This document shows, piece by piece, positions 35,644-51,441 of a stretch of DNA of 61,649 nt; position 1 is the first letter of the stretch; each line of letters starts with the position of its first letter. The notes beneath the pieces are model-generated. The model was not told where the DNA came from. It searched no databases and saw only the letters and a list, made by a program, of their open reading frames with translations. The position numbers and the translations under genes are program-made. Source of the stretch: Enterobacter mori LMG 25706 (GTDB lineage: Bacteria > Pseudomonadota > Gammaproteobacteria > Enterobacterales > Enterobacteriaceae); contig NZ_GL890773.1 in the NCBI RefSeq assembly GCF_000211415.1, positions 195,017-256,665 of the forward strand, in the 5' to 3' direction.

Positions 35644-36063
35644 TTACATCGCTTTTTTGGTCAACTCGATAACGCGCAATTTCGCGATCGCTTTGGCCAG
35701 CTCCGCAGACGCCTGAGCGTAATCCACGTCACCATGAGAGCTGCTAATGTGCTCTTCAGCCTTACGCTTCGATTCCAGGGCTCGCGCTTCGTCGAGATCC
35801 TGGCCACGAATAGCGGTATCGGCCAGAACGGTCACACTGCCAGGCTGCACTTCAAGAATGCCGCCGGACAGATAGATAAACTCTTCATGACCGAACTGTT
35901 TAACGATGCGGATCATACCAGGCTTAATGGCGGTGAGCAGCGGTGCGTGACCCGGGAAAATACCCAGTTCACCTTCACTACCCGTTACCTGGATTTTCTC
36001 GACCAGACCAGAGAACATTTGTTGCTCTGCGCTGACGACGTCCAGGTGGTAAGTCATTGCCAT
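35644..36063 (-). CDS. atpC: ATP synthase epsilon subunit
   Basis: 139-aa F1 epsilon, regulatory and rotor-stalk subunit. N-terminal beta-sandwich ([18 protein letters not shown]), [11 protein letters not shown], and the C-terminal inhibitory helices ending ELTKKAM. Last gene of the operon, 20 bp after atpD. Confidence 0.98.
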   Translation of the reverse strand: MAMTYHLDVVSAEQQMFSGLVEKIQVTGSEGELGIFPGHAPLLTAIKPGMIRIVKQFGHEEFIYLSGGILEVQPGSVTVLADTAIRGQDLDEARALESKRKAEEHISSSHGDVDYAQASAELAKAIAKLRVIELTKKAM

Positions 36064-36083
36064 ATCACCCTCCGATTAAGGCG

Positions 36084-38356
<2,273 letters not shown>

Positions 38357-38407
38357 GAGCTTCTCCTCAATGCCAGGCGGCTTGTCGTGAGACAAGCCGC
38401 CGGACGA

Positions 38408-39949
38408 TTACCAGGACTGGGTTGCTTTGAAGGAATCGAGGATAGCTTTCAGCTTGCCTTCGATTTCGTCGTTATAGCCCCCGGTCTGGTTGATCTCTTG
38501 CATCAGCGGAGCGTGATCACGGTCGACGTAAGCCAGCAGAGCGGCTTCGAAGCTACCGATTTTCGCCAGTTCCACATCTTCGAGGTAACCGCGTTCAGCC
38601 GCGAACAGCACCAGGCCCTGCTGAGCAACAGACATTGGCGCGTACTGTTTCTGCTTAAGCAGCTCGGTCACTTTCTGACCGTGGCTCAGCTGTTTACGGG
38701 TTGCTTCGTCCAGATCGGATGCGAACTGAGAGAACGCAGCCAGTTCACGATACTGTGCCAGCGCGGTACGGATACCACCGGACAGTTTCTTGATGATCTT
38801 GGTCTGAGCAGCACCACCAACACGGGATACGGAGATACCCGGGTTAACTGCCGGACGAATACCGGAGTTAAACAGGTTGGTTTCCAGGAAGATCTGACCA
38901 TCGGTAATAGAGATTACGTTGGTCGGAACGAACGCAGAAACGTCACCCGCCTGGGTTTCAATGATCGGCAGAGCCGTCAGAGAGCCCGTTTGACCCTTCA
39001 CTTCACCTTTGGTGAAGTTCTCGACGTATTCCGCGTTAACGCGGGAAGCACGCTCCAGCAGACGAGAGTGGAGGTAGAATACGTCGCCCGGGAATGCTTC
39101 ACGTCCAGGTGGACGACGGAGCAGCAGGGAAACCTGACGATAAGCAACAGCCTGTTTAGACAGGTCATCGTATACGATCAGCGCATCTTCACCGCGGTCA
39201 CGGAAGTATTCGCCCATTGCGCAACCGGCGTATGGCGCCAGGTATTGCAGTGCAGCAGATTCAGAAGCGGTCGCCACAACAACGATGGTGTTAGCCAGCG
39301 CGCCGTGCTCTTCCAGTTTACGAACCACGTTGGAAATGGTGGACGCTTTCTGGCCGATAGCCACGTACACACATTTGATGCCGGAGTCACGCTGGTTGAT
39401 GATGGCGTCGATTGCCATCGCGGTTTTACCGGTCTGACGGTCACCGATGATCAGTTCACGCTGACCACGACCGATTGGGATCATGGCATCAACGGACTTA
39501 TAACCAGTCTGCACTGGCTGATCAACGGACTGACGGTCGATAACGCCCGGCGCGATAACTTCGATTGGGGAGAAGCCATCGTGCTCAACCGGACCTTTAC
39601 CGTCGATTGGCGCACCCAGGGTGTTAACTACGCGACCCAGCAGGCCACGGCCAACCGGCACTTCCAGAATACGGCCAGTACACTTAACCTTCATGCCTTC
39701 GGCGAGGTCAGCGTATGGACCCATCACAACTGCACCTACGGAGTCGCGCTCCAGGTTCAGTGCGATAGCGTAACGGTTACCCGGCAGGGAAATCATCTCA
39801 CCCTGCATACAATCGGCCAGGCCGTGGATGCGGATAACACCGTCACTTACAGAAACAATAGTACCTTCGTTATGAGCTTCACTCACAACATTGAACTGAG
39901 CAATGCGCTGCTTGATCAGTTCGCTGATTTCGGTGGAATTCAGTTGCAT
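38408..39949 (-). CDS. atpA: ATP synthase alpha subunit
   Basis: Regulatory nucleotide-binding F1 subunit, 513 aa. P-loop GDRQTGKTA (~169-177), the arginine-finger region in [19 protein letters not shown], and the N-terminal [16 protein letters not shown] that docks delta. A 732-codon antisense open frame here is a shadow. Confidence 0.99.
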   Translation of the reverse strand: MQLNSTEISELIKQRIAQFNVVSEAHNEGTIVSVSDGVIRIHGLADCMQGEMISLPGNRYAIALNLERDSVGAVVMGPYADLAEGMKVKCTGRILEVPVGRGLLGRVVNTLGAPIDGKGPVEHDGFSPIEVIAPGVIDRQSVDQPVQTGYKSVDAMIPIGRGQRELIIGDRQTGKTAMAIDAIINQRDSGIKCVYVAIGQKASTISNVVRKLEEHGALANTIVVVATASESAALQYLAPYAGCAMGEYFRDRGEDALIVYDDLSKQAVAYRQVSLLLRRPPGREAFPGDVFYLHSRLLERASRVNAEYVENFTKGEVKGQTGSLTALPIIETQAGDVSAFVPTNVISITDGQIFLETNLFNSGIRPAVNPGISVSRVGGAAQTKIIKKLSGGIRTALAQYRELAAFSQFASDLDEATRKQLSHGQKVTELLKQKQYAPMSVAQQGLVLFAAERGYLEDVELAKIGSFEAALLAYVDRDHAPLMQEINQTGGYNDEIEGKLKAILDSFKATQSW

Positions 39950-39961
39950 GCTCCAGTCCCC

Positions 39962-40495
39962 TTAAGACTGCAAGACGTCTGCAAGGCGTTCTAGACGGCC
40001 GCGTACGCTGCCATCAATGACCATATCCCCCGAGCGGATGATTACCCCTGCCATTACAGACTTATCGATTTTGCAATTCAGCTTAACTTTGCGTGACAGA
40101 CGTTTTTCCATCGCGGCGGTGATTTTCGCAAGCTGTTCGGTACTGAGTTCAGTCGCAGAAGTCACTTCGACTTCGGCAGTCGCTTCACTCAGCGCACGTA
40201 AGTGCTCAAACTGCTCGAGAACATCCGGGAGCACACGGAGACGACCATTTTCAGCCATAACCTTAATCAGGTTCTGGCCATTGGCATCCAGTTGCTCTCC
40301 GCACACGGCGATAAACGACGCGGCGAGGGTATCAGGCGCTAATGCACCAGACAGCAACTCGGCCATTTGTTCGTTTTTCGTCACCTCAGCGGCAAACGCC
40401 AGCATATCCTGCCAGCGATCGACATTTTGGTGTTCGACAGCAAAGTCAAAAGCTGCTTTGGCGTAGGGGCGAGCTACCGTAACAAATTCAGACAT
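39962..40495 (-). CDS. atpH: ATP synthase delta subunit
   Basis: Peripheral-stalk subunit holding F1 to the b dimer, 177 aa. N-terminal helical domain [18 protein letters not shown]-terminal signature [22 protein letters not shown]. 12 bp from atpA. Confidence 0.98.
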   Translation of the reverse strand: MSEFVTVARPYAKAAFDFAVEHQNVDRWQDMLAFAAEVTKNEQMAELLSGALAPDTLAASFIAVCGEQLDANGQNLIKVMAENGRLRVLPDVLEQFEHLRALSEATAEVEVTSATELSTEQLAKITAAMEKRLSRKVKLNCKIDKSVMAGVIIRSGDMVIDGSVRGRLERLADVLQS

Positions 40496-40509
40496 CAGCC
40501 CCTCCCTCC

Positions 40510-41286
<777 letters not shown>

Positions 41287-41317
41287 TCAATTAAAACGTA
41301 GTAGTGTTGGTAAAAAA

Positions 41318-42523
<1,206 letters not shown>

Positions 42524-43139
42524 CACGTTTTTACTCCTGCTCCCTTCGAGGTATGCCGCGTGTCGTATAAAACGTCCTTTAAGGCTCAGAGTCAAGCATC
42601 AAAAAGCGGTCAAATTATACGGTGCGCACCCGTGATTTCAAACATTAAGTAGCGAAAAGGTGAATAAATGTTTAAATATTTTTCCCCGCCGCTGTTTTTC
42701 AACTTTTGGCGTCCGCGTTGACCTTCAGGCAAAACTGCAAACAGCGCGAAAACGTTGGCGAGAAAGCGTGCACGAGATCACAAAATGCACATTTACGATA
42801 AGGTTGTATTTATCAAAGACGTAAATCTGATTATTTCATCCTTATGAAATTAAAGACAAAATATCGCAACTATTTTCAAAACAACCCTGTATACAACAAA
42901 AACCTTTTATTGACATTCTTAATAAAAATTTAACATTGCTTTCTTGTTGCCGCTTTTCACTTTTAGCAGGCTGATATTTTCGCAGTTGATTATCTTGACG
43001 GTGAACAATAACCGCAACGTTAACTACAAGAAAACCCATGGTAACAACAAGGTTAAATTTAGCTCAGAATAATCCCCGGAAATGCGCTGCTTTTTAACAC
43101 AACAAGAACAGCACAAATTCCCAATTTTTTATTTAATTT
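42524..43139 (-). promoter_or_regulatory. atp operon upstream region, AT-rich
   Basis: 616 bp without a supported gene between rsmG and atpI, strongly AT-rich from about 42780 to 43139. It must hold the atp promoters by position. A 65-codon minus-strand frame (42842-43039) has no ribosome site or recognisable protein and is not called. I could not place promoter boxes reliably. Confidence 0.6.
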
Positions 43140-43763
43140 TTAAAAATTGTTTGGCTTAAGAATCACCAGATGACGCTCACCTTCAAGGTGTGGGACCTGT
43201 AATTTTTCAATTGATTCCACGGCAAACCCTTCCGGGAGCTGCTCAATTTCGTCCTCAGGGACGAGTCCTTTCAGGGCATAAAAACGCCCTTCCTTCGCAG
43301 GCAGATGCTTACACCAGCTCACCATATCGTTGAGCGAGGCAAATGCACGGCTAATCACCCCATCAAACGGTGGCTCTGCCGGGAACGCTTCTACCCTGCT
43401 CTGGACGGGAGTGATGTTTTCAAGCTTCAGCTCGTGCTGAACCTGGCGCAAGAAGCGAATACGTTTTCCGAGGCTGTCCAGCAGTGTGAAATGGCTCTCA
43501 GGACGAACAATCGACAGCGGAACGCCCGGTAAACCAGGTCCTGTACCCACGTCGATAAAGCGCTCCCCCTTCAGATACGGCGCCACCACGATGCTATCGA
43601 GAATATGGCGTATCAGCATCTCGTTGGGATCGCGCACTGACGTCAGGTTGTACGCTTTGTTCCATTTGTTCAGCATATCGACATAGGCCACCAGCTGGTT
43701 TTTCTGGTGATCGGTGAGCGAAATACCTGCTTCATCCAGCAGACGAGAGAGTTTATTGAGCAC
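43140..43763 (-). CDS. rsmG: 16S rRNA m7G527 methyltransferase RsmG
   Basis: SAM-dependent methyltransferase of 16S rRNA G527 (GidB). 207 aa with a GTG start ([13 protein letters not shown]), the E. coli length; the open frame continues ~49 codons upstream through the REP pair and is rejected. SAM motif [18 protein letters not shown] at residues ~67-84. Second gene after mnmG. Confidence 0.96.
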   Translation of the reverse strand: MLNKLSRLLDEAGISLTDHQKNQLVAYVDMLNKWNKAYNLTSVRDPNEMLIRHILDSIVVAPYLKGERFIDVGTGPGLPGVPLSIVRPESHFTLLDSLGKRIRFLRQVQHELKLENITPVQSRVEAFPAEPPFDGVISRAFASLNDMVSWCKHLPAKEGRFYALKGLVPEDEIEQLPEGFAVESIEKLQVPHLEGERHLVILKPNNF

Positions 43764-43789
43764 GGTGGGTACCTGTTTAGAGATTTTTC

Positions 43790-43856
43790 GCCCGGTGGCG
43801 CTGCCGCTTACCGGGCCTACGAATAAGTAGGGCGGGTCAGCGAAGCGCCACCCGCC
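43790..43856. repeat. REP pair (BIME) between mnmG and rsmG
   Basis: REP units at 43790-43820 (GCCCGGTGGCGCTGCCGCTT...) and 43827-43856 (GTAGGGCGGGTCAGCGAAGC...), between two co-directional genes. Confidence 0.9.
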
Positions 43857-43870
43857 AAAAACAATGTCAA

Positions 43871-45760
43871 TTACGCGCTGCGGCGCAGCATGCCTTGCTT
43901 TTTCAGCCACACCAGCAGAATCGAAATCGCGGCAGGTGTGACGCCGGAGATACGGGAAGCCTGGCCGATCGACACAGGTTTATGATCGTTCAGCTTAGCG
44001 ATCACTTCGTTGGAAAGGCCCGTTACCTGGCGGTAGTCCAGCATTTCCGGCAGCAGCGTGTTTTCGTTGCGCTGCTGTTTTTCGATCTCATCTTGCTGAC
44101 GCGCGATATAACCTTCGTATTTCACCTGGATTTCGACCTGCTCGGCCGCTTCAGCGTCTTCCAGGCCCGGCGCGAACGCGGTCAGTTTGACCAGGTTCTC
44201 GTAGGTCACTTCAGGGCGACGCAGCAGATCTTCGCCGCTGGCTTCACGTGACAGCGGCGCTGTTAAGTGAGCATTCACTTCGGCAGCGGTTTCCGCCTGT
44301 GGATTCACCCAGGTGGTTTTCAGGCGCTGACGTTCCTGCTCAATGCGTTCCAGCTTCTCGTTAAAACGCGCCCAGCGTTCGTCATCCACCAGACCCAGCT
44401 CGCGGCCCATTTCGGTCAGACGGAGGTCGGCGTTGTCTTCGCGCAGCATCAGGCGATATTCAGCGCGAGAGGTAAACATACGGTACGGTTCTTTGGTACC
44501 CAGCGTGCAGAGATCGTCAACCAGCACGCCCAGATAAGCCTGGGAACGCCCCGGTGCCCAGCCCTCTTTCTCGGCAGAGAAACGGGCGGCGTTCAGACCG
44601 GCAAGCAGACCCTGCGCTGCGGCTTCTTCGTAGCCGGTCGTGCCGTTAATCTGGCCCGCGAAGAACAGACCCTGGATGAATTTGCTTTCCAGAGTTGGCT
44701 TCAGGTCACGCGGATCGAAGAAATCGTACTCAATAGCGTAGCCAGGGCGAACAATTTTTGCGTTCTCCATGCCCTGCATTGAGCGAACAATTTGCATCTG
44801 TACATCGAACGGCAGGCTGGTGGAGATACCGTTCGGGTAAATTTCATTTGAGGTCAGCCCTTCCGGCTCCAGGAAGATCTGGTGCTGGTTACGATCGGCA
44901 AAGCGCATCACCTTGTCTTCGATCGACGGGCAGTAGCGCGGGCCGATACCTTCGATCACGCCAGCATACATTGGGCTACGATCGAGGTTATTGCGGATCA
45001 CGTCATGGGTTTTCTCGTTGGTGTGCGTGATGTAGCACGGTACCTGCTGCGGATGCTGAGCCGCATTGCCCATGAACGAGAACACCGGCATCGGATTATC
45101 ACCGTGCTGTTGCGCCAGCACGCTGAAATCAATGGTCCGCGCGTCAATACGCGGCGGTGTACCGGTTTTCAGGCGGCTGACGCGCAGCGGCAGTTCGCGC
45201 AGACGACGTGACAGTGGGATAGACGGCGGATCGCCAGCACGGCCACCGCTGTAGTTATCAAGGCCGATATGAATTTTTCCGTCCAGGAATGTCCCGACGG
45301 TCAGCACAACCGCTTTTGCGCGGAACTTGAGACCCATCTGGGTCACGGCACCCACGACACGATCGTTCTCGACGATAAGATCTTCAACAGCCTGCTGGAA
45401 GATCATCAGGTTCGGCTGGTTCTCCAGCGCAGTGCGCACAGCCTGGCGGTAAAGCACGCGGTCTGCCTGTGCACGGGTCGCACGAACAGCAGGCCCTTTA
45501 CTCGCGTTTAGTATCCTAAACTGGATGCCAGCATGATCGATCGCTTTCGCCATCAGGCCGCCAAGTGCATCCACTTCTTTTACCAGGTGTCCTTTCCCAA
45601 TGCCGCCAATCGCCGGATTACAGGACATTTGTCCCAGCGTGTCGATATTGTGTGTCAAAAGCAGGGTCTGCTGACCCATTCGCGCTGCGGCCATTGCGGC
45701 CTCAGTGCCTGCATGACCCCCGCCAATGATGATGACGTCAAAAGGATCCTGATAAAACAT
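43871..45760 (-). CDS. mnmG: tRNA uridine-5-carboxymethylaminomethyl enzyme MnmG
   Basis: FAD/NADH partner of MnmE (GidA), 629 aa as in E. coli. N-terminal FAD dinucleotide fold [38 protein letters not shown], and [22 protein letters not shown]-terminal helical domain that binds MnmE and tRNA. Its start is 89 bp from oriC; its leftward transcription away from the origin is known to aid initiation in E. coli. Confidence 0.98.
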   Translation of the reverse strand: MFYQDPFDVIIIGGGHAGTEAAMAAARMGQQTLLLTHNIDTLGQMSCNPAIGGIGKGHLVKEVDALGGLMAKAIDHAGIQFRILNASKGPAVRATRAQADRVLYRQAVRTALENQPNLMIFQQAVEDLIVENDRVVGAVTQMGLKFRAKAVVLTVGTFLDGKIHIGLDNYSGGRAGDPPSIPLSRRLRELPLRVSRLKTGTPPRIDARTIDFSVLAQQHGDNPMPVFSFMGNAAQHPQQVPCYITHTNEKTHDVIRNNLDRSPMYAGVIEGIGPRYCPSIEDKVMRFADRNQHQIFLEPEGLTSNEIYPNGISTSLPFDVQMQIVRSMQGMENAKIVRPGYAIEYDFFDPRDLKPTLESKFIQGLFFAGQINGTTGYEEAAAQGLLAGLNAARFSAEKEGWAPGRSQAYLGVLVDDLCTLGTKEPYRMFTSRAEYRLMLREDNADLRLTEMGRELGLVDDERWARFNEKLERIEQERQRLKTTWVNPQAETAAEVNAHLTAPLSREASGEDLLRRPEVTYENLVKLTAFAPGLEDAEAAEQVEIQVKYEGYIARQQDEIEKQQRNENTLLPEMLDYRQVTGLSNEVIAKLNDHKPVSIGQASRISGVTPAAISILLVWLKKQGMLRRSA

Positions 45761-45849
45761 GGTGGTCTGCCTCGCGTAAAGCGGTATGAAAATGGATTGA
45801 AGCCCGGGCCGTGGATTCTACTCAACTTTAGTCTTTCGAGAAAGCATTG

Positions 45850-46118
45850 GGATCCTGGGCTATTAAAAAGAAGATCTTTTTATTTAGAGATCTGTTCTAT
45901 TGTGATCTCTTATTAGGATCGCGGTCTGTTGTGGATAAGTCCGATCCGGCAAATAAGATCATCAGGTTAGGAAGGATCGTTTGTTGTGAATGATCGGTGA
46001 TCCTGAAACGTATAAGCTGGGATCAGATCGCGACTTTATACACAGGCCAAAAACATCACCAGAGTTGTTCTTTGGATAACTACGGGTTAATACGAGCTTT
46101 TAACCAGAGTTATCCACA
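45850..46118. other. oriC: Chromosomal replication origin oriC
   Basis: Between mnmG and mioC, as in E. coli. AT-rich unwinding element with three 13-mer-type repeats starting GGATCCTGGGCTATTAAAAA (45850-45912, each with GATCT). DnaA boxes: R1 TGTGGATAA (45930-45938), R2 TTATACACA (46036-46044), R3 TTTGGATAA (46071-46079) and R4 TTATCCACA (46110-46118). Twelve GATC sites lie between 45851 and 46029. An IHF-like segment GATCATCAGGTTAG is at about 45957. The layout follows E. coli, with one extra base in the left 13-mer (CTGGGCTATT). Confidence 0.96.
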
Positions 46119-46134
46119 TCTGTTCGCACGATCT

Positions 46135-46584
46135 TTAATCGTTTTTGAGTAAATTTTTCCAATCTGCTAGCCAGATCTCAGCCGGATCTTCCGGAATGTC
46201 GTGATCGAGGATGTTGATCTTGAGCGTTTCACCCAGCTGTTTTGCTCCACACGCGGTGACAGCGGCTTCAACTTTCTCTATGGCACCGCAGAAGGTGTCA
46301 TATTCACGACTGCCGATCCCCACCGCGCCAAAACGGACGTTTGACAGGTCAGGCTGTTGTTTCAGCAGTTCGTCATATAAAGGTTGCAGATTATCCGGGA
46401 GATCGCCCGCGCCGTGCGTGGAGGTAATCAGCAGCCAGACCCCGTCAGCCGGGAGATCTTCAAGTAACGGCCCGTGCAAGGTTTCTGTCGAAAAGCCTGC
46501 ATCTTCCAGCTTCTCAGCCAGATGTTCCGCCACGTATTCCGCACCGCCAAGGGTGCTGCCACTGATAAGGGTAATGTCCGCCAT
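46135..46584 (-). CDS. mioC: Flavodoxin-like protein MioC
   Basis: FMN-binding flavodoxin, implicated in biotin synthase activity in vitro; 149 aa (E. coli 147). FMN loop SGSTLGGAEYVAEHL (8-22) plus STHGAGDLPDN and GSREYDTFCGA contacts. Transcription runs leftward into oriC; the gene stops 16 bp from DnaA box R4. Confidence 0.96.
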   Translation of the reverse strand: MADITLISGSTLGGAEYVAEHLAEKLEDAGFSTETLHGPLLEDLPADGVWLLITSTHGAGDLPDNLQPLYDELLKQQPDLSNVRFGAVGIGSREYDTFCGAIEKVEAAVTACGAKQLGETLKINILDHDIPEDPAEIWLADWKNLLKND

Positions 46585-46644
46585 TGATCGCTCGCTCAGA
46601 TAAAGAGGCGATCATTGTACGCTGTGAGCGAGCTGGGATCTACC

Positions 46645-46653
46645 TGTGGAAAA
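46645..46653 (-). promoter_or_regulatory. DnaA box-like site upstream of mioC
   Basis: TTTTCCACA on the minus strand, 61 bp upstream of mioC and close to the asnC 3' end; one mismatch to TTATCCACA. E. coli mioC is DnaA-repressed through a box in its promoter; this is a candidate equivalent. Confidence 0.45.
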
Positions 46654-46674
46654 TGTGGGTATGAGTTTGCCCGA

Positions 46675-47133
46675 TCAGGGGCGGATGGTACGCATGATCG
46701 GGTTTTGCAGGGAGATCAGCGTCTCGGTGGACTGAATTTCATCGATTGTTTGGATCTTGTTGATAAGTACCTGCTGGAGGGCGTCGATGGATCGGCACAT
46801 TACCTTTATAAAGATGCTGTAATGCCCGGTCGTGTAGTACGCCTCGGTGACTTCATCCAGCGCGTTCAGCTTCGCCAGCGCGGAAGGATAGTCTTTTGCG
46901 CTTTTAAGAATGATGCCGATAAAGCAGCAGACGTCATAACCCAGCTGCTTTGGGCTGACGTCAATGCGCGCGCCGGTAATGATCCCCGCCTGTTTCATCT
47001 TCTCTACACGAACGTGAATCGTCCCAGGGCTGACGCCAAATTGTTTCGCCAGTTCGGCGTAGGCGGTGCGTGCATTGGCCATTAAGGCCTCGAGGATGCC
47101 GCGGTCCAGATTGTCGATCTGATAATTTTCCAT
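46675..47133 (-). CDS. asnC: Lrp/AsnC-family regulator AsnC
   Basis: 152-aa regulator of asnA. N-terminal HTH (LDRGILEALMANARTAYAELAKQFGVSPGTIHVRVEKM), C-terminal RAM ligand-binding domain. Divergent from asnA, 151 bp apart, with its control site expected in that gap. Confidence 0.97.
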   Translation of the reverse strand: MENYQIDNLDRGILEALMANARTAYAELAKQFGVSPGTIHVRVEKMKQAGIITGARIDVSPKQLGYDVCCFIGIILKSAKDYPSALAKLNALDEVTEAYYTTGHYSIFIKVMCRSIDALQQVLINKIQTIDEIQSTETLISLQNPIMRTIRP

Positions 47134-47284
47134 AGCTTTTTCTTATGAAGATTAATGAATCACTCTATTCTAGCGTCTTATTTTAACGAATCAAAAGTGA
47201 AGTCGGCTTTTTGTTGATGGGTTATTGAATTAAGTGCTGGTTCTGTTGCTTAATCAGTACCAACAGGACGCAGGAGTATAAATA

Positions 47285-48277
47285 ATGAAAACCGCTTACA
47301 TTGCAAAACAACGCCAGATCAGTTTCGTTAAATCCCATTTTTCCCGCCAGCTGGCAGAGAAGCTTGGCCTGATTGAAGTTCAGGCGCCAATTCTCAGCCG
47401 CGTGGGTGACGGGACGCAGGATAACTTGTCTGGATGCGAAAAAGCGGTACAGGTGAAAGTGAAAACACTGCCAGACGCCCAGTTCGAAGTGGTTCATTCC
47501 CTGGCGAAATGGAAGCGTCAAACTCTGGGGCAACACGACTTCAGCGCGGGCGAAGGGCTTTACACGCACATGAAAGCCCTTCGTCCCGACGAAGACCGCC
47601 TCACCCCAATTCACTCCGTCTACGTTGACCAGTGGGACTGGGAGCGCGTGATGGGTGACGGCGAGCGCCACGTTGGCACGCTGAAATCTACCGTTGAAGC
47701 GATCTACGCTGGAATCAAAGCCACCGAAGCGGCAGTGAGCAAAGAGTTTGGACTGGCACCGTTCCTGCCGGAAACGATCCACTTTGTTCACAGTCAGGAA
47801 CTGCTGAGCCGCTTCCCGGGTCTGGATGCCAAAGGTCGTGAACGTGCGATTGCTAAAGAGTTAGGTGCCGTGTTCCTGATCGGGATCGGCGGGAAATTGT
47901 CTGACGGCAAACGTCACGACGTCCGTGCGCCGGACTACGACGACTGGAGCACTGCAGGTGAATCTGAATTTGCCGGTCTGAATGGTGATATTCTGGTCTG
48001 GAACCCGGTTCTGGAAGATGCCTTTGAGCTCTCTTCTATGGGGATCCGCGTGGATGCGGATGCGCTGAAGCGCCAGCTGGCGGTTACTGGTGATGAAGAT
48101 CGCCTCAAATTAGAGTGGCACCAGGCGCTGCTGCGCGGTGAAATGCCGCAGACCATCGGCGGCGGTATCGGACAGTCCCGTCTGACCATGCTGCTGCTTC
48201 AACTGCCACATATCGGTCAGGTGCAGTGTGGCGTATGGCCGCAGCAGGTACGTGAAAGCGTCGGTTCTCTTCTTTAA
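47285..48277 (+). CDS. asnA: Ammonia-dependent asparagine synthetase AsnA
   Basis: ATP + Asp + NH3 to Asn, class II tRNA synthetase-like fold. 330 aa as in E. coli. [19 protein letters not shown], the ATP/aspartate region DGTQDNLSG and [15 protein letters not shown] are present. SD AGGAG at 7-8 nt. Its stop abuts the viaA stop with no base between, so the two genes converge tail to tail. Confidence 0.98.
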   Translation: MKTAYIAKQRQISFVKSHFSRQLAEKLGLIEVQAPILSRVGDGTQDNLSGCEKAVQVKVKTLPDAQFEVVHSLAKWKRQTLGQHDFSAGEGLYTHMKALRPDEDRLTPIHSVYVDQWDWERVMGDGERHVGTLKSTVEAIYAGIKATEAAVSKEFGLAPFLPETIHFVHSQELLSRFPGLDAKGRERAIAKELGAVFLIGIGGKLSDGKRHDVRAPDYDDWSTAGESEFAGLNGDILVWNPVLEDAFELSSMGIRVDADALKRQLAVTGDEDRLKLEWHQALLRGEMPQTIGGGIGQSRLTMLLLQLPHIGQVQCGVWPQQVRESVGSLL

Positions 48278-49729
48278 TTAACGCCGCCAGCGTCTGAGCA
48301 GACGGCTACGCAGCCCGGTATCAAAGCGCCAGATATGATCGAAGATGCGCATGATGCCGGGTTTTCCATGCGCGGACATCGCTACGGCATGGAACCGGTG
48401 CTGGTGCACCCGCTGTAACTCCTTCACTTCATTCACCACGTCATCCGGCAGCCGCTGGGCGATGAAATCGGAAATCACTACCGCATCGGCGTCGTACCAG
48501 TCACCACCCTGCATACGCTCCACAATGCTGCGAAAACAGCTGGCCAGATCGGTACCGCCGCGAAAACGCTGGCTCAAAAAGCGGATCGCCTGCTCGATCC
48601 CCTGCTGGTTCGTCAATTCATAGCCCACCACCTCGCTGGAGAACAGCATGATGAAGCAGCGGCGCCGATCGGCGAGCGCGACGCGCATCAGCGCCAGGCA
48701 GAACGCCTTCGCGCACTGCTCGTTAAACCCGCCCATCGATCCGGACGTATCCACGCAGACAATAAAAGGCCCGCGGGGCTGCTCATCAAAGTCCTGATGA
48801 ACCACTGGGCGCTGGCTTACCTTCTCGCGCCAGGATTCCCCATGCAGTCGATAGGTGAGGAGCTGCTTTTCCACCAGCCGACGATAGAACTCATATTCCA
48901 GCTCGGTCATCCCCAGCGTGCTTAGCTCGGTCGGCAGCAGGCGTAAGATGTCGTCGCTTTGCTGCAATCCATCCACCTGCTCAGGCACGGTGGCCGGTTC
49001 GCGGACCAGCGTGCGGAAGGTTTCCATCGGCGCGTCTTTCTTTGGGACCGATTTTGCCTCCCGCGAGCGGCCAAGCTGCTCCGCAAGCTTCATCAGCTCG
49101 GGCTGCTGCGTGAGAAAGTCGCCGTACTTCACGATCAGCTGGTAGTCCCCGCGCTTCAGCTGCCCGGCGCTCATGTCCCAGAGGCGCCCGGCAGCGTTTT
49201 CATTTTCTACCAGCACCTCTTCAAGCTGGCCGCTCAGCGTCATACGCTCCTGAACTTCGCTGAGCAGCTGTTCACGCTCTTCATCCAGCAACTGCTGGTT
49301 CAGCGTTGTGGCCTGAACCACCAGGCTAAGCCGCCAGCGCTGTAAAAACAGGGTATGCAGCGCGGGGGTAAAGGTGGCGTTATCCGTAACCAGCGCCCGC
49401 GCCTGGCTGGCAAACGGAGAGTGGACTTTATCAAGCAGCGTAAGGGTTTGCGGTAGCTGGACGATAAACTGCGGTGTCGACAGCCGTTGGCACTGCTGAT
49501 AGCTGGCGACCTCCTCCGTCAATTCAGGCGGAACTTCCGTCTCCTTAAACCGCTGGCGAAGGTTATCGCGCCAGCGTGGGAGATCGTCGGTCATCGCCTT
49601 TTTGAGCCTGGGGAATTTTTCAAAGAAAGCCGCCAGCTGCGGAGAGGCCAGAAGGGTAATGACTACCTCTTCAATCAACCCTTCCTCGCTGACTGCCAGC
49701 ATCACGTTGAGCGTGTCCAGCGTTAGCAT
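48278..49729 (-). CDS. viaA: VWA-domain protein ViaA
   Basis: Partner of the RavA AAA+ ATPase, 483 aa as in E. coli. C-terminal von Willebrand A domain with the MIDAS motif DTSGSMGG, then TDLASCF and VVISDF. N-terminal helical region binds RavA and Fre/Nuo targets. Overlaps the ravA stop by 7 bases. Linked to respiratory complexes and aminoglycoside sensitivity in E. coli. Confidence 0.97.
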   Translation of the reverse strand: MLTLDTLNVMLAVSEEGLIEEVVITLLASPQLAAFFEKFPRLKKAMTDDLPRWRDNLRQRFKETEVPPELTEEVASYQQCQRLSTPQFIVQLPQTLTLLDKVHSPFASQARALVTDNATFTPALHTLFLQRWRLSLVVQATTLNQQLLDEEREQLLSEVQERMTLSGQLEEVLVENENAAGRLWDMSAGQLKRGDYQLIVKYGDFLTQQPELMKLAEQLGRSREAKSVPKKDAPMETFRTLVREPATVPEQVDGLQQSDDILRLLPTELSTLGMTELEYEFYRRLVEKQLLTYRLHGESWREKVSQRPVVHQDFDEQPRGPFIVCVDTSGSMGGFNEQCAKAFCLALMRVALADRRRCFIMLFSSEVVGYELTNQQGIEQAIRFLSQRFRGGTDLASCFRSIVERMQGGDWYDADAVVISDFIAQRLPDDVVNEVKELQRVHQHRFHAVAMSAHGKPGIMRIFDHIWRFDTGLRSRLLRRWRR

Positions 49730-51219
49730 TGACGCGCCTGTTTGATCTGCGCGCTGACGTCCTGCAGGCTGGCTTCGATACGACCTAACCAGTCGCTATG
49801 AATAAAGAGGCATTTTTGCTGCTCGCTGAAGCGCGTGTGCTGCTGGTGCCATTCCGTATCCAGCGCTTCCAGCTGCTGCTTGATCTCTTCCGGCACGCTA
49901 TCCGAAGCGGTGCCCGGCAGCGCCAGACGCGAACCTTGCAGGCTGACATCGCGGATCACCAGATGCTGGCTGCTATCCACTTCCATCGTCAGCGGCTGGG
50001 CAAAACCAATACCGTTGAGTTTGCCGCGGATCTCACCGCCCTTATCGAGCCACTGCGCCAGCGTTTCGCGCTCAATCGTAATGTGGACCACCTGCATATC
50101 GTGCAGTTTGAGCGGCTGCTGGAGCAGCAGCGTGAGCGTCGTACCAGTCAGATCGGCAGGAAGCTCATAGTGCGGTTTGCGGGCGAACATGCCGCCAAGG
50201 CGATTCACTTTCAGCGCGGTTTTATCACTTTGCTGCTGCTGAAGCTGGATGCGCCGCTGGGCAATCGCCCCCAGTTGGTTGAGCATCGCCTGCTGCCCCC
50301 AGGCGTGTCCGGTCATCAATATTTCAAGCTGCTGCTGCATCAAATTCATCCCTTCGGCATCGTGCCACAGACAGTCTTTTAGCAGGATGAGATCGATTGG
50401 CGCAACGGCATCACGACCGCTGAACAAGGCGCTGGCCTGCAACAGACGGATCGCTTTTTTCCAGCGACGGTCAGAGACGTAAGGTGCAGCAGGCAGCAAA
50501 TCAAGCTGTTGGCGCAGCATGAAGATCAGCTCAAAGACCGCGTCGGGCAGGGTGATTTTGCCGATGTCCTGTTGCCACTGGTGATACTCCTCATCGGTGA
50601 CCTGCAGCGAAGCAGACACCGGATTCTCGTTCTCATCCTGCTGGCTTATCAGCAGGGAGCGGAAATTTGATTTATCCTGCACTTTGTCCAGCCACAGGCG
50701 GATCAACATGCGGTCATACAGCGCTTCCAGGCTGCTGTCGGCTTCAGGCAGTTCGTTGGAGGCCGCCACCAGCAGGCGCATCGGGATTTTCTCTTCGCTG
50801 GCACCGTTGCGGAACCGGCGTTCGTTAATCGCCGTCAGCAGGGTGTTCAGAATAGCCGGCCCTGCTTTCCAGATCTCATCAAGAAAGACAATTTCAGCCT
50901 CTGGCAGATACCCCGCCGTCAAACGCTCATAGCGCCCTTCATCTTTCAGCGCCTGAATGGAGAGCGGGCCAAACACTTCTTCGGGGGTGGAAAAGCGGGT
51001 CATGAGATATTCGAAGGCGCGGGCGTTCTGAAAAGCAAACTTGAGCCTGCGGGCAATCAGGCTTTTGGCAATGCCCGGTGGACCCAGCAAAAACACGCTT
51101 TCACCGCTCAATGCCGCCAGTAGACAGAGGCGAATGGCGTGGCTACGCTCGTAAAGGCCTTTCTCCAGCGCGCTGCTAAGGCGGGAAATTCTTTCTGCTA
51201 ATAAGTGTGAGTGAGCCAT
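49723..51219 (-). CDS. ravA: MoxR-family AAA+ ATPase RavA
   Basis: 498 aa, E. coli length. Walker [10 protein letters not shown] (~46-54), Walker [11 protein letters not shown], sensor 1 [11 protein letters not shown] and Arg-finger region; C-terminal discontinuous triple-helical/LARA domain that binds LdcI in E. coli. Start [15 protein letters not shown]; upstream 12 codons rejected. Confidence 0.97.
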   Translation of the reverse strand: MAHSHLLAERISRLSSALEKGLYERSHAIRLCLLAALSGESVFLLGPPGIAKSLIARRLKFAFQNARAFEYLMTRFSTPEEVFGPLSIQALKDEGRYERLTAGYLPEAEIVFLDEIWKAGPAILNTLLTAINERRFRNGASEEKIPMRLLVAASNELPEADSSLEALYDRMLIRLWLDKVQDKSNFRSLLISQQDENENPVSASLQVTDEEYHQWQQDIGKITLPDAVFELIFMLRQQLDLLPAAPYVSDRRWKKAIRLLQASALFSGRDAVAPIDLILLKDCLWHDAEGMNLMQQQLEILMTGHAWGQQAMLNQLGAIAQRRIQLQQQQSDKTALKVNRLGGMFARKPHYELPADLTGTTLTLLLQQPLKLHDMQVVHITIERETLAQWLDKGGEIRGKLNGIGFAQPLTMEVDSSQHLVIRDVSLQGSRLALPGTASDSVPEEIKQQLEALDTEWHQQHTRFSEQQKCLFIHSDWLGRIEASLQDVSAQIKQARQC

Positions 51220-51441
51220 AATAGTTTTGCATCCTTTCGCCGTCGTGGCGGCCAATTGAAGCGAGTATAGACGTTTCGGTCAGGGCTGGTAATAGACTGA
51301 AGTGCGGCGCAATTTACTTTGCGCTACATTAATGCGGTTGCATTTAGGGGTACGATTTTGCAGTGAATCGTGCATACTGTGCGCTTTTTGTGGGCCAAGG
51401 GACTAGGCACACATTTGTTATTTAAACGAAAAGACTAGTCT

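Noticed and set aside
42842..43039. 65-codon frame upstream of atpI
   Set aside because: AT-rich leader, no ribosome site, no recognisable protein.
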